Shown: one piece after another, positions 1 to 11,468 of the stretch | Layout of the letters: each line of letters starts with the position of its first letter | Numbering within the stretch: the stretch's first letter is position 1 | DNA from: Spongilla lacustris | Taxonomy: Eukaryota > Porifera > Demospongiae > Spongillida > Spongillidae | DNA length: 64,000 bases | NCBI GenBank assembly: GCA_949361645.1 | Contig: OX442430.1 | Location: 3,298,451-3,362,450, forward strand | Direction: 5' to 3' | Notes under the pieces: generated by a model | What the model saw: the letters and a program-made list of their open reading frames with translations, nothing else | Database searches by the model: none | Told to the model about the DNA's origin: nothing | Made by a program: the position numbers and the translations under genes

Positions 1-1141
1 ATCCCTTAGCAACCACCCCGACAATGAAATGACCTTTGGAATGTACAGCAAAACACGATAACTACATGTCCTATCGACAAGTTTATTGCACGGTATAGTA
101 CTGTGACCTGTGTACTTTGTATGGTGCTAATCACATGCTCGGGCCGCACTCCTACAAAGAACTGTGGCCTTCGACAACAGCCTACCTCAAAAGAACACCC
201 CTCAGAAAGAATGGATTTCCCACGACCTCCAGCAAGAAACACCTTAAAACCAACATGCAAGGTACAGCTAAGGCATGTGTGTACCGTTTTTCTGTGTAGG
301 CTAATCGAGAGCGATAATTTTTGCAAAGTTATACACGAACAAAACTAGCCATTTTAATCGGTTTTTGAGCGTTTATAAAGAGTTGTTATTGTTTTATCCT
401 TTTGGGTGGTGGTACAACTGAAGTGATGTTGTACTAAGTGCTAGAAAGGGGTGCTTTACTATATGGACACAAGTTGTTAGAGCTTGTCATTCATGCATGG
501 TTTGGCACTGGTATGGTGTGGTACTGGTGGAACAGGCTGAACTTTGCATGCTCCCCATGCAGGCCAAATCCTGTAGTTACCTTATGTTGGAAAATACTAT
601 TAACTAAAAAAGAATAGTTGGCAAACCTAACTGTTCCACAGGTAGGGACTTGCAAGAGGCACTCATCAGCTAGGAGGACTGCTAGAAACCTCTCTCCTCA
701 ATATGTCAGCTGCCATATGCATTTCACTTCTGGCTGGGAGATCAACTTCAAATGTACTGATTACGTAGTGAGCCATCACATCACTCAGAAGCAGCAGTAT
801 TGATTCTGGAGCACATTTCACTTCTGAGGGAGACATGGGCCTTTCTAATCGGCAGCATTGACATAATGTACTGCCTGATTCAGCCTGAAGTGATGAGACA
901 CTTAGCACAAACAAATGCATTGCATGGGCTACTGGAGGAGAGGAGTTCCAAACACAGAGGATGCCAGTGGGGGCCTAGGACAATCAGGACAGTGTACGGT
1001 TGATGTATATGTATGTGTCTGATAAGTACTCCTGCGATTCATGGGTTTGATGTTTTCGTCTGCCTTTGATAAGCATATTTGATTTGAGGTGAATAGTATA
1101 TGCCATTTTATTCAATTGTACATCTTTAATAATGTTACTTG
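1..1141. other. No recognisable gene
   Basis: Only short open frames occur here and none shows a domain I recognise. The stretch is unique-looking moderately AT-rich DNA up to the first LTR. Its last four bases (CTTG, 1138-1141) are repeated after the far LTR, so they are the left target-site duplication of the neighbouring element. Confidence 0.6.
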
Positions 1142-1332
1142 TGTAACTACTATCACAGCAACTCAGATCAGAACTCAACGACAACTGCCTGACAACGAGA
1201 AATACAAGATCTGGATTAGTACAGTGTATACTAAGTGACAAGTGTTCTAGAATGTTCTACTTGGTCATCAGTTTACCACCTGCATAGGTCATGCCTCCAA
1301 TCATCACCTAGCATGATGTCAGCCCTTCTACA
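1142..1332 (-). repeat. 3' LTR of the first gypsy element
   Basis: This repeat begins TGTAACTACTATCACAGC and ends CCCTTCTACA and is the partner of 5682-5884. It lacks about 12 bp of the CA/TA-rich tract present in the other LTR. The 191-bp length is short for Ty3/gypsy LTRs. Confidence 0.93.
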
Positions 1333-1343
1333 TTCGTCCCCCC
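1333..1343 (-). promoter_or_regulatory. Polypurine tract
   Basis: Read on the minus strand, the bases directly upstream of the 3' LTR are GGGGGGACGAA. That is the purine-rich position expected for the plus-strand primer of reverse transcription. Short and approximate. Confidence 0.6.
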
Positions 1344-1403
1344 ACAGTTTGCAGCTCGTCCCAAGCTGCTGCCCGTGCCATATCTTTCAAGTGGGTGTCT
1401 AGT

Positions 1404-2093
1404 TCAGTCAGGGTACCGCATTGGCATGACTTGGATGTTTGCGGGGTCTTGTGGTTCATCAGGCACTTCTCTGTCATCGTCCCCTTGTGGTATTTCGCCT
1501 TGTATGTGAAGTGGATGTGTGGTTGTGGGTATTTCGCAGTGATCTACTGATGGGGATTCCCAGCTCGGGTATGTCCCTTGGTGTGATGGATGATTACCAG
1601 GTGTATCATTTGGCACTTGTCGGTGGCGCACTCGGTTGACATGGACTATCTTTGTCTTCTCACCATCTGTGATCTCCACAGTTAGCGGAGATTTCACTGA
1701 TTTTATGCGCCATGTTCCATCCCAACGGGGATCTAGTTTGCCAGCAGTGGGTATTGAGAGCCACACTATGTCACCAGCTACGAAATGGCATTCACTGGAG
1801 GTTTTGTCGTAGTGTGACTTCTGTCTGCAGGCAGCCTCTGCATTGTGTGCCTCCTCCAGGTCCTGTAGTTTGGCCAGTTTCGACTGCAATACAGCTGGGA
1901 ACTGATTTGCCTCATGACCCACTGAAGAGGTGAAAATACCATTTGACGGTTCTCTTCCGTACATCAGCTTAAAGGGAGTCACACCAGTTGAGGAATGCAC
2001 AGCAGTTCTGTAGGCAAAGAGGGCTAAGGGTAGGTACTTTCCCACTCCTCTTTCTTTTCGACATATGTGCGTAGCAACTGCAGTAGAGTCCAA
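1404..2093 (-). pseudogene. Gypsy integrase C-terminal part (frame-shifted from pol)
   Basis: This 229-residue frame continues the integrase of the large pol frame (2024-4483) after a frameshift near 2040-2060. It contains the segment after the catalytic Glu (LFAYRTAVHSSTGVTPF, then LMYGREP), typical of the end of the Ty3/gypsy integrase core, followed by an SH3-like C-terminal domain (DIVWL, then DPRWDGTWRI, then VHVNRVR) and an acidic/proline tail. In the intact element it would be part of the polyprotein that inserts cDNA into chromosomes. It is broken only by the frameshift; the reading frame itself is long and clean. Confidence 0.85.
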
Positions 2094-4483
2094 TTAAACC
2101 GCTCAACCATGCCATCTCCCTCAGGGTGATATGGTGTGGTGTGCGATTTCTTTACTCCAAAGGCCTCCAGAGTTTGCCCGATGATGGTACTTTCAAAGTT
2201 TGCACCTTGATCAGAGTACATGATTTCTGGTATACCATACGTACAGAACAGTTTAACCAGCTCTGTGGAGATGGTGGCAGCTGTCTGATCTTTTATTGGC
2301 TTGGCATCTGCCCATTTGGTAAAGTAGTCCTGCATTACCAAGAGGTATTTGTTGTTGTTGGTAGAGACTGGTACTTGCAGAACATCAATGGCGACCATCT
2401 GCCATGGCCTGCCAATGGGCAGGTTGTGGAGTGGCGCTCTTGTGGGTGTGCATAGTTTGGAGCATTGGCACTTCTGGCACTCCCTACAGTGCTGATCTAC
2501 GTCTTGGGCCATGCTCACCCAGTATGCTTGTTGCCTTAGGCAATGCAGTGTCCTCTGAGACCCTTGGTGGCCAGCCGCAGGATGATCATGGCATTGAACA
2601 AGTGCTTTGTGTTGTAGGCACTTGGGCAATACTGGTACAGTGACCATATCTCCAGTCGGGTCAGGGGTATATCTTCTGCACACTACGCCATCCACAACGG
2701 ACAGCTGTGACCATATTTGTGCATATCTCCTCCAAGGCTGCAACTGCTGTCTTTGTGGCTTTGAGAGCGGGTTGGTGGCTTTCAGGTCTTCCATCAAGTG
2801 TTTGGTGATGTCATCATGTTGTTGCGCACGCCGTATCTCTTCCATGGTCATGTTTGTCTGTACTGCTGCTGGGGATTTCTTGGGGTCTGCTCTTCTGGAC
2901 AGTGCATCCGCGTTTCCATTGAGTGTCCCTTTTCTGTACAGGATCATGTAGGTATACTCCTGCAGTGCAATGGCCCACCGACACAATATGCCTTCCATTT
3001 TCTGCCCAGCTAGCCATTTTAGAGGCTCATGGTCCGTCCACAGCTGAAAGGGTCTTCCTAACAAGTAGTGTCTGAATTGTTTTGTCCCCCATACCACTGC
3101 TAGGCATTCACGCTGAATGACGCTGTAGTTGACTTCGGACATCGACAAGGTTCTACTGGCGTAGGCTATCACCTGACCATCCTGTTCTAGGACAGCACCC
3201 AATCCTGTCAGGCTGGCATCTGTTTGGAGGACCAAGGGGCTTGCCTCTTTGTCAAATCTTGGATATGCCAGGATACATGTAGGTGCCTCAGTTTGTTTTG
3301 TCTTCAACTTCCTAAAGGCTTGCTCACATTCTTCTGACCAACAGTATGTGGTATCTTTTTGCGTCAGCCTATGGAGGGGTCTTGCAATGTCTGCGAAGTG
3401 CTGGATATATCTTCGATAGTAGGATGCAAGGCCTATGAACTGTCTTACATCTGTAGCATCTCTGGGCCTGGGCCATTCTTGGACTGCCTGAACCTTGCTG
3501 TTGTCTGGAGTCATTCCCTCTGCAGAGAAGACATGTCCTACATGTAGGTAGACAACTTGTGCAACTCCAATCTGGCATTTGCTCCCACGAAGTGTCAATA
3601 CTGCCTGACGTAGTCTCTGGAGCGCTTCATGCAGATGCTTTTTGTGTGTCTCTTCACTAGGGGAGTGGATGAGTACATCGTCCTGGTAGGTGGTCACGTA
3701 CCGTAGCCCCCTCATTATAGTGTTCATCAGCCTTTGGAATGTACTCGAGGCCCCACATAGACCAAATGGCATCCTTTTGAATTGGAATGTACTCGAGGCC
3801 CCACATTGACCAAATGGCATCCTTTTGAATTGGAACAGACCCATACCAGGGCCTGGGGAGAAAGCTGTCTTTTCTTGGTCTTCTTGGTTTACTGGCACTT
3901 GCCAGTATCCGCTGTGCAAGTCTAATTTGGTAAAGACAGTATCTCCAGACAGTCTGTCTTGCACCTCATCAATTAGTGGAAGAGGGTAGGCATCCATGTG
4001 TGTCTGTTTGTTTAGTTCGCAGTAGTCAACGCATAGTCGGATTACACCCGTCTTCTTTCGCACGTAGACTGCAGGGGCCATCCATGGGCTACTGCTCTCC
4101 TCTATTATGCCCTTTTGTAGCATGTTCCTTATCTGGTGTTCCACCTCTTCCTGGAAGTGAACTGGTATTCTCCTAAGAGGAACGCGTGCTGGTGTTCCCA
4201 CTGTGTTGATGTGATGGGTGGCAGCCTTGGTCACACCCGGATGAATGGAGAGTAGATCGTTGAACTTCTTGACCACAGAATTGAAGCATGGTCTGACATA
4301 CGCTGGGGCTTCTATGCCTGTGTGATCTCCAAATGCTGGTGTGGTGCTTTCGTCCACAATGTTGGTGTCCGGATCGGTGATTTCTGCGACACTGCAAGCT
4401 TGATCCCACTTCTTGGCCTGTCTTGCCCATATCTTTTCTAGGTTGGAGTGGCCATCATCCATAGAGTGTCCTGCTTTCTGCAT
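2024..4483 (-). CDS. Gypsy pol: reverse transcriptase, RNase H, integrase
   Basis: An 819-residue uninterrupted frame with the Ty3/gypsy domain order. RT (about residues 90-290) has the motif-A Asp in FTKLDLHSGYWQ and a YQDD active site; RNase H (about 375-500) has QTDASLTGLGAVL and WTDHEPLKWL; integrase (about 620-819) has the H-H-C-C finger (HDHPAAGHQG ... CRECQKC) and catalytic Asp, Asp and Glu in AIDVLQVP, YSDQGANFE and HPEGDGMVERFN. The enzyme would copy element RNA and integrate the cDNA. Odd: a 48-bp in-frame tandem duplication doubles a 16-residue block (FQFKRMPFG ... CGASST) at about 3738-3833. The frame ends by frameshift before the integrase C-terminus, which continues at 1404-2093. 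Protease is in a separate upstream frame. Confidence 0.93.
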   Translation of the reverse strand: MQKAGHSMDDGHSNLEKIWARQAKKWDQACSVAEITDPDTNIVDESTTPAFGDHTGIEAPAYVRPCFNSVVKKFNDLLSIHPGVTKAATHHINTVGTPARVPLRRIPVHFQEEVEHQIRNMLQKGIIEESSSPWMAPAVYVRKKTGVIRLCVDYCELNKQTHMDAYPLPLIDEVQDRLSGDTVFTKLDLHSGYWQVPVNQEDQEKTAFSPGPGMGLFQFKRMPFGQCGASSTFQFKRMPFGLCGASSTFQRLMNTIMRGLRYVTTYQDDVLIHSPSEETHKKHLHEALQRLRQAVLTLRGSKCQIGVAQVVYLHVGHVFSAEGMTPDNSKVQAVQEWPRPRDATDVRQFIGLASYYRRYIQHFADIARPLHRLTQKDTTYCWSEECEQAFRKLKTKQTEAPTCILAYPRFDKEASPLVLQTDASLTGLGAVLEQDGQVIAYASRTLSMSEVNYSVIQRECLAVVWGTKQFRHYLLGRPFQLWTDHEPLKWLAGQKMEGILCRWAIALQEYTYMILYRKGTLNGNADALSRRADPKKSPAAVQTNMTMEEIRRAQQHDDITKHLMEDLKATNPLSKPQRQQLQPWRRYAQIWSQLSVVDGVVCRRYTPDPTGDMVTVPVLPKCLQHKALVQCHDHPAAGHQGSQRTLHCLRQQAYWVSMAQDVDQHCRECQKCQCSKLCTPTRAPLHNLPIGRPWQMVAIDVLQVPVSTNNNKYLLVMQDYFTKWADAKPIKDQTAATISTELVKLFCTYGIPEIMYSDQGANFESTIIGQTLEAFGVKKSHTTPYHPEGDGMVERFNWTLLQLLRTYVEKKEEWESTYP

Positions 4484-5009
4484 TTGGAGGGGGAAGCACT
4501 GTGACCGGAGTTGTTAGAAAGTCTAGCAGCAGTCCTTGTTGTCTCAAAAAGTCAACGCCAATTATAGCAGCAGCAACCAGGTTTTCAACAACCAGGAAGT
4601 CATGCACGCGGTCTACCATGTTCAACTTCACCCGGGCCGTTACATGGTACAATATGGGGAGGTCCTAACCTGCAGCCGTCACTACTCGTACATTCTGTGA
4701 TGGCTTGTCTTTCACGACCGTGTTCATTCCTGCTAGTGCTTCCTCACGAATCAGCGACACTGAGGACCCTGATTCAGGATCCAACATGACGTCCAGTTCT
4801 TTGTCTCTAATTATTCCAATTATTGTAGATACTTCACTTTTTAAGGCGGCTATGACAATGGGTTTATGCAGGCTCAATAATTTACGGGGTGGCTGTTGCC
4901 CGCTGCAGACATCCCTCTGAAGTTTCCCTGTTGATTCCTTGCGTCCGGTTGCGGTCGGAGGTAGCGACAATTTCAACGAATGTGTCCCGGTTTCCCGCAA
5001 TCGAAGCAT
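4455..5009 (-). pseudogene. Gypsy protease region, in two frames
   Basis: Two consecutive minus-strand frames (4665-5009 and 4455-4652) carry the retropepsin between gag and RT. The first holds the active-site region, read as MLDPESGSSVSLI, where the usual D-S-G triad is interrupted by two extra residues. The second holds the family's C-terminal motif AAAIIGVDFLRQQG. A frame change separates them. The active-site change suggests an inactive protease. Confidence 0.75.
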
Positions 5010-5668
5010 CGTACGTGCCTCGAGTCGGGCTGCTGGTTTCTGGGGCGTGTGCTCAGAGCTTCCACTTGCTTTGAGAGTGTAGCGACTTGCTCAACGAGCT
5101 GTTCCATGACATGATTTTCGCTGACCCTAGGTTTTTCAGCAGGTGTACTTACGGTTGCCACCATCTGCTCATCCTCCAACGACATTAGTAGCTTCGCTCG
5201 GTCAAAAGTGGTCTGAAGCTTAGTGGTATCTCCCGCGGCTCGCAACTGTTTACTAACGGTGCCAGGAAGCCCCGCTAGAAACTGGTGTATTATTAACTGC
5301 TCCTTAGCTCCAGCGTCAAGCTTCGGCATTGCTTGGTCTAGTAGTTGCTTCAGATCATGCAAAAACAGCGACAATGCCTCACCTGGAATGAGCTTTCTCT
5401 GCTGGAACTGCTCTATCGTCATGAACTTTTTTGGCATGATTCGCGAGACAAGCGTCTCTTTAACTTTCGCGTAGCTTTTTTTTTCTTCGGCACTCAGGTC
5501 CAGCCTAACAGCAAGCGCTTCCCCTTCCAGTAAGGTCGGTAGTTTTGTAGCTCTCTTGTCGTTGTCCCATTCGTTCGCGTCGCAGCAGATGTCAAACCGT
5601 GTGAACCATTCGGAAATGTTTCCCGATGCAAAGGGCTTGGGTAAGCTTACGTGGTTGCTGGCCGCCAT
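4973..5668 (-). CDS. Gypsy gag with CCHC zinc knuckle
   Basis: A 231-residue frame starting MAASNHVSLPKPF two bases inside the primer binding site. It has a capsid-like region (WFTRFDICCDANEWD, LPTLLEGEALAV, later LIIHQFLAGLPGTVSKQL) and ends at CFDCGKPGHIR followed by a stop and then Asn-Cys, so the CCHC knuckle is cut by one premature stop just before its last Cys. Gag would package element RNA. The ATG choice fits the family start and the immediately adjacent PBS. The stop may be a decay lesion. Confidence 0.88.
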   Translation of the reverse strand: MAASNHVSLPKPFASGNISEWFTRFDICCDANEWDNDKRATKLPTLLEGEALAVRLDLSAEEKKSYAKVKETLVSRIMPKKFMTIEQFQQRKLIPGEALSLFLHDLKQLLDQAMPKLDAGAKEQLIIHQFLAGLPGTVSKQLRAAGDTTKLQTTFDRAKLLMSLEDEQMVATVSTPAEKPRVSENHVMEQLVEQVATLSKQVEALSTRPRNQQPDSRHVRCFDCGKPGHIR

Positions 5669-5669
5669 T

Positions 5670-5680
5670 CTCTGCTACCA
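5670..5680 (-). promoter_or_regulatory. Primer binding site, initiator Met tRNA type
   Basis: On the plus strand CTCTGCTACCA lies one base inside the right LTR. Its complement TGGTAGCAGAG matches the 3' end of animal initiator methionine tRNA (known from the tRNA family, recalled, not searched). This fixes the element as reverse transcribed from right to left, in agreement with its genes. Confidence 0.8.
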
Positions 5681-5681
5681 A

Positions 5682-5884
5682 TGTAACTACTATCACAGCA
5701 ATTCAGATCAGAACTCAACAGCAACTGCCTGACAACGAGAAATGCAATATCTGGATTAGTACAGTGCACACACATATATATACTAAGTGACAAGTGTTCT
5801 AGAATGTTCTACTTGGTCATCCGTTTGCCACGTGCATAGGTCATGCCTCCAATCATCACCTAGCATGATGTCAGCCCTTCTACA
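5682..5884 (-). repeat. 5' LTR of the first gypsy element
   Basis: Direct repeat of 1142-1332, starting TGTAACTACTATCACAGC and ending CCCTTCTACA. It carries an extra CACACATATATA-like tract at about 5768-5780. The element's transcription should start inside this LTR on the minus strand. Confidence 0.93.
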
Positions 5885-5888
5885 CTTG

Positions 5889-8324
5889 TACCTTACACTC
5901 CTGAGCTCAGTAAGTTAGCCAGAGGCAACTTTTTTTTTTTGGAACACCCTTTATTTTTGAGAGTTGTGGTACATCATCATTTTTGTTGACTGATACTGAG
6001 CTACAATGTATAAGAAGCTGTACGTTCTGCTACCTCCTTACAGTGTACCATCTCTTTCCACGATGGTCAACCACTCGTTTCCTACACATTCTACCAAGTT
6101 GCTTGATGCGGTAATCCATTTGCCCTACATATTAAGTTGCAAGCGTGTCATTTATTCATGAAAATGCAAATATCACAGCAAGAGAAAAATTATCATTCTC
6201 GTCTTTTGGTATACAAAGCCTTGTGCCCCCATCTTTTCTCCTTACGAAAACGCCAGAATTACCCTGAGTTCTTGCGGGAGCTGCCCGTACAAATCCAAAA
6301 CTGAAGGTCATATTCCAATACACATGCACATAATTTCATGACTTCCTTGTATACTGACACATTAGACGACATGAGATCAACACATGCAGACATATTTTAG
6401 ACGAGGAATGCTAGAAGATGTGGAAACTATATATGGTTTTTAATAAGAGTGTTAATACAGTAAGAAATAGACCTCTGAAAAGGTACGATAAAACGACTGC
6501 GATAATGAGCTCATTAAAAGTTGTGTTAAGAACCCGTACCGTATGTTCTTAATACGCAACCTAGTTTCCAACTCCGAACAACCGTGATGGGTGGTAGGTT
6601 AAAAACTGCAAACTGTATTTAATTAACTACTTCCATTTAGAAGTTATTCAAATTTGAAATCTTCATTTTTGGATTTTCACTATGTACTTTATTTAGGGGC
6701 CATTGTACATGTATCTTGATTTAGTGGTTTGAAATTCGGCCAGGTTGATTTTAAAATTCAAGGAAATACTTTTGGATGCAGTGTGTTTCTATGGGGAATT
6801 ATTGATTCATTTTCGTTTATTTTAATCTCTTTGATTTTTGTTAATTAATATTATTTACATCAACATTTAAGCCCACATTTTTAGAGCATTTAGCAATAAT
6901 TAACTGTTTGTGGTTAATTTATAAACAATTTTCCTTGATTGTGAAACACCCTGTACAATGCACTACATCAAATATATTCAAAGCCATCCATCCTTTAGAG
7001 TAAAGGAAAAGTATGTGAAGCTTCTTGTAACAAGAGTACACATTTTCTAACTAATGCTACATGGCACTTCTCTGATTGTGTATTTACTGTACAATGTACA
7101 TGTGTTTTGCTTCAGAAAATAAAATCAGCTAATTTGGATACATATACACGTACATACCAAATCCAAGCTGTTCCTTCTTTGCTTTCGTTTCTGGAATTTA
7201 ATTAATGTGTAATTATATTAGATGGTAACTACATGTACATGTTATTTTCATTGAAATGAGGAGATAGTGGCGTATTGTGGTTGTTGAGTGTCCAGGAGTA
7301 TGATACACAAATAGCACCGGGGGTCCTCACATTTAGCCAAATATGAATTTTCACCAAATCCAAATACAGGGTGGAGGGGGGGGGGGGGGGGGGGGCATAC
7401 ATTGTACATGTACGACTACAGGGGTGCTGATGTTTCTCAAGTCATGACTCAAGAGGCACCCATTCACGTTATTGCAATAATCATCATTGGTCCATTTTGG
7501 CGCCCCCTCACTATGCTACTGTGTGGATGTGCACATGAGTAATATTTGAACTGAGTATCCCTCTGTTGGCAACATCCATTTCTGTGTTCATTGAATAGTT
7601 ACATACTATATAAATACGTGCAGGTTGAAAGATAGCTACAGATAAGACAGGTTATTTAGCATTATTTTTAGCATTTCCATTTCAAGTAATAACCAGGTAG
7701 AAGGCCCAGTGGACAGTCTTCATCATCTAGGAACCTACTGCTACATCATGAACGATGCCTTATAGGTGTAATCCAATAGAACCCACTTATTTATTCTACG
7801 CCTATAAGTGTAATTTGGCATGAAATCATTAATGAAACCATTAAGCACCCAATGCACATGTGTTTGTGCATGTGTATATTGTATGAGTGCATACACATAT
7901 AAAATCATATACATAAGCATGTGCACGATTGCCTTTCCTTTGTACACAGCTAAAGAATGGGATGGCTCTAATTAGGTGAGGTATACATTTTTTGGTGTTT
8001 GTCTGTATTGTTATGACGCTTGTACATGTAAATACATGTAGACTAAGTATCAGCCAAGCACAGTATTTACTTACACTTTTACTGGAATGTCATATAAAGT
8101 GTAGTGCTTTGTTTTTTAAGTTTTTTAATCAATAGTAATGCAGCATAGTATTGAAGACAGGCTGTGTACCAGTCCAGAACAAACATGCCGTATGCTTACT
8201 GGTAGGGGCGGGATGACGTGGATAGATACTTCTTTCTAACAAGGCTTGGTTCTGTTGTATTACACACTCGAACCTATCTTCTATCGAAGTTCTTCCTGGG
8301 TTTCAGCACCATATAATATATGCG
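5889..8324. other. AT-rich stretch without recognisable genes
   Basis: No frame longer than about 70 codons and no recognisable domain. It contains a run of 20 G (7376-7395), a T tract near 5932, and a loose inverted repeat around 7750-7820 (TATAGGTGTAATCCAA facing TATAAGTGTAATTTGG with intervening bases). It is probably intergenic or old transposon DNA. Confidence 0.55.
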
Positions 8325-8390
8325 GTGGCTATTTTTACGGCACCGTAAAGCCAGCTCACTTTGCTATTCTTATGGTAAAGCCACTAATTG
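8325..8390. repeat. Left terminal inverted repeat of the MULE
   Basis: This 66-bp segment pairs with 11469-11533. The shared core on this strand includes AAAGCC, then CTCACTTTGCTATTCTTA, then GCCACTAATTG. Mismatches are scattered single bases. Confidence 0.85.
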
Positions 8391-8588
8391 AGGTTCACTG
8401 AAACCCACAAGTGCAAGTATATATGAATCGCACTAATGCCAGCTCATTGCCTATATTCTTACAGCAATTCCGTCACTATTAGACCTCTGTCCCCACACGG
8501 CTGCATGTGCAAATAATACCTACGGTACAATATCTATGGTAGTATTGACCATTTTTGTTGTATAGACTTTGCTGATAAATATGACAAT

Positions 8589-11448
8589 TCACATAGAAAA
8601 ACAGGCCCTACAACACCAATGCTTGCTCTTTGGAGCTCTCTTCAGTCCAGTGCACTTAAAATGGACCCAACCAAGGCAACCATCACAGCAAATACTCTCC
8701 ATGGAATGCAGACACACAAAGCAGGTCCATCTACTTTGAGTGTGCATAGTATCCATTGCGGCCTCCAGTAGGTCCCAGGCATCAAAAGAAAAGTACTTTC
8801 AGATTTGTCCAACACAAACATTGTCATCCAAGCACTTCCTCATAATCTTTTCAGGGCGACACTCTACTTTATCTTATTGTATAAGATCTCCTCCACATGT
8901 TGCGCATTCGGTTACTTCTTGATCGACAAACCAGTTGAGCTTTACTATAAAACCAGAGAGTGGCATGAATGTAAATGTTAGTATAATGCTTACCTCTGAT
9001 CTTTTCCCACTCTAATTTCAGTAAGAAAGCTGTGGGTCCAGAAGTAGTCTGTCCTTTCTTATTTGGAAGACCAATGACTGTCAGGCCAGTGCCCTTGGGT
9101 CTACCTCGCTTCCTCATTTTAGGGGGCATTTTCACCACCAAGGTGTTGTCATCAATAGTGGACAATGGCTTTTGAGCATCAGATTTGGCTTTTGACAGAC
9201 CTGTACAGATAGATTTTAGCATTCTGTACTGTTTCCTGCACATACATGTATGAAATAGCACATGCTCTATACACACATGTATATATAGTAACATTCTGTA
9301 ATGTACTACATACAGGTATACATGTACATGTAATAGTGTACATGTACGTAACTAACATAGCATAAGCTTTTAGAAGTAATCAACGACATGGTGCCCAACA
9401 AGCAAACATTTACAGATACGCACTCCAAAATGTATTGCTGTCAGGGGAATAGGGCATAGAGTATAAGTCACAAGGGAATACATGACGAACCAGTTGCTTG
9501 AGAACTTTCATTACTGTAATAGCTAAGAGTACCTTTGTTGGTATCCGTTGAACTTGACTCAGCTGTGCCTGTATCAGTTTGAGGAGGAGGAGGAACTTTT
9601 ATATGAAAATCTTCATCATCACTCTCACTGAAAACTTCGTCAGCAGTGCCTGTGGAAAATGGGAAATACATGACAACTAAAACAGTTTGTGTATATGTAC
9701 ACAATACTCAAGTACTGTAATGTACCTTTATATGTACATACATGCACTACAGTAATACCGTACCTGTTGCTTCCCCAGCTAAAAAAAATTACCTCTATCC
9801 CACAGACGTCCCACTGAATGTAGAACCTCCATTCCTTCATTGAAGTTACACATACCGAAAGTAGAGAGCTTTTGACATGAATGCTTTTCTGTATTTCTGT
9901 TGCTCTGATAGTACAGCGGGTGCAGGTTCAAAGATGTGTGTGGAGATATTGATACCATCCACATCACTACCACTTGTGTCACTTGGCAGGTATGCACGAT
10001 GGTTGCTGAGGAAATGTTGCAATTTCCACCTTTCAGCACAGAGTGATTCGTCATATTCAGGGAGTGAGTAGGATGTACGAACAGCTAAAATGTGCCTACA
10101 AGGAAGTTGCATTGCAGAAATGCAGCCACATGGACAGGAGTCAACAATGGATGTTATTGACCGACCTTGCACACAAGATTTCCCATCACCAAGGTGTTGA
10201 ATGATCTGCACTCTGCTAGCTCGTTTCAGCTGATCTTTAATGAACTCAAAGGAAAAAGTAATACCTGAGTATCTTGAAATAACGGATTTCAGCTCTGGTT
10301 GATGCTTTCCACTCTGTTATTAGTGTGATTCATGAAGTTCCAAGTGGCATTTTTTAGACCATCAACCCACTCATGGCATATGCTATGCCAGTTGCTCTCA
10401 AAGTATTCGACAACTCTCTGCGGAGTATTCTTAAGCTCGTCCATTTTCAACAGAATCTCCAAGCACATACTCCTTTCACCCTGTGATATACCAAGCTTTT
10501 CAGTAGATACCTCTCTTTTCATACTTTGTAGAGTATGAAACAAGCAGATTAGAAGCTTTGATTGTGGAAACGTCTTTGTCAGACATAATACATCCAACTG
10601 AACTCCACCTTGAGTTATGCTTCTTGAATTCTTGAACAAGTTTGGTGATGGTTTCTTTATCTTCAAACTGGGTAAGCCACAGACACACAATCTCACTCTC
10701 ACCATTCCCATCGACACTCATTAGGACATACAATGCATATTCAGATCATTCAACTTGTAAGTGGCATCAATTAGGAGTAGTTCTGGATATGAAGCAAAAG
10801 GTCTTCGCATTTCATATGTTTGAAAGTATAATACATAAGAATGTTGATTCTGCTGACCTTTACCTCAGATAATTTATGGCTATTTCTCCACTGATTTGTT
10901 TGCTGACTAGCTTCTGTCCATCATGTGTCGCTCTATAGAACTTTGATCACAAAGGGGCAGTCTTTCAAGAACGTCCTGTGGAGATTGTACATGTACACAT
11001 GAAACAGCCATTAACTTCAACTGAATGTAGTATGAAGGCACAGATGTACATGTACATGTAAAGGAAGTGAATTTATAATAATGGAGGAAATGATCAATAC
11101 AGTAGATACAGTCACATATATACATGTTAATATCTATGCGCCAGCTGACGCATGTACTAGAATGCCTCTCTTTTGACATGGTCTGCTCTGGGTTGCCTTT
11201 TACTTGTACTCTCTGCCTCCATGAACACAAGCATAATCCAACCCAGAAAATTTAAGTTTATCCAGATACATGTAGGTTCTATTTGGAGTCCTCTTTTTAG
11301 CAGCTTCGACACTTCTTGAACTCCTGGTCACAAAGTTTTTCTTCTCCCATTCCTGAACACTCTTAGACAGTTCTTCAAAAGAGCTAAACTCTTGGCCACT
11401 GACTAGGTCCATTTTGAACTCTCTGGCCACAGCTGTACTCACACACAT
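8589..11448 (-). pseudogene. ZSWIM/MULE-like transposase gene with PHD-like finger
   Basis: Reading right to left: an N-terminal FAR1/FLYWCH-like region (11448-11205: FSSFEELSKSVQEWE ... GLDYACVHGG); the DDE region with LLLIDATYKLND (about 10760), SEIVCLWLTQFEDKET and a second acidic motif (about 10640); then WHSICHEWVDGLKN and TNNRVESIN (10300-10400); a SWIM finger CPCGCISAMQLPCRHIL (about 10100); an exon of acidic/proline residues (9530-9650) with clean splice sites; a basic GRPKGTGL segment (about 9100); and a PHD-like finger CDGCLGWVHFKCTGLK ending at a stop at 8589-8591. This is the architecture of ZSWIM1/3-type proteins, domesticated or mobile MULE relatives. Introns look spliceosomal (for example donor GTAAGC near 8996). 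Frameshifts near 10290, 10600 and 11205 make this a pseudogene. Confidence 0.8.
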
Positions 11449-11468
11449 GCAGGGGTTAATATAGCGGC

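Larger units (their letters stand above)
1142..5884 (-). mobile_element. Ty3/gypsy LTR retrotransposon, near complete
   Basis: Two direct repeats of about 190-200 bp flank gag, protease, reverse transcriptase, RNase H and integrase sequence on the minus strand in the usual Ty3/gypsy order. The repeats start TGTAAC and end CTACA, so the ends are canonical TG...CA, and CTTG occurs directly outside both ends (1138-1141 and 5885-5888), a 4-bp target duplication. A primer binding site lies next to the right LTR and a G-rich polypurine tract next to the left one. The LTRs differ at roughly nine positions plus a dinucleotide-type indel, so the copy is not very recent. Coding lesions: a stop in the gag zinc knuckle and frameshifts around protease and inside integrase. 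It is probably non-autonomous now. Confidence 0.93.

Noticed and set aside
1439..4176. Many plus-strand frames over the first gypsy element
   Set aside because: Shadows of the minus-strand pol, which has the conserved motifs.
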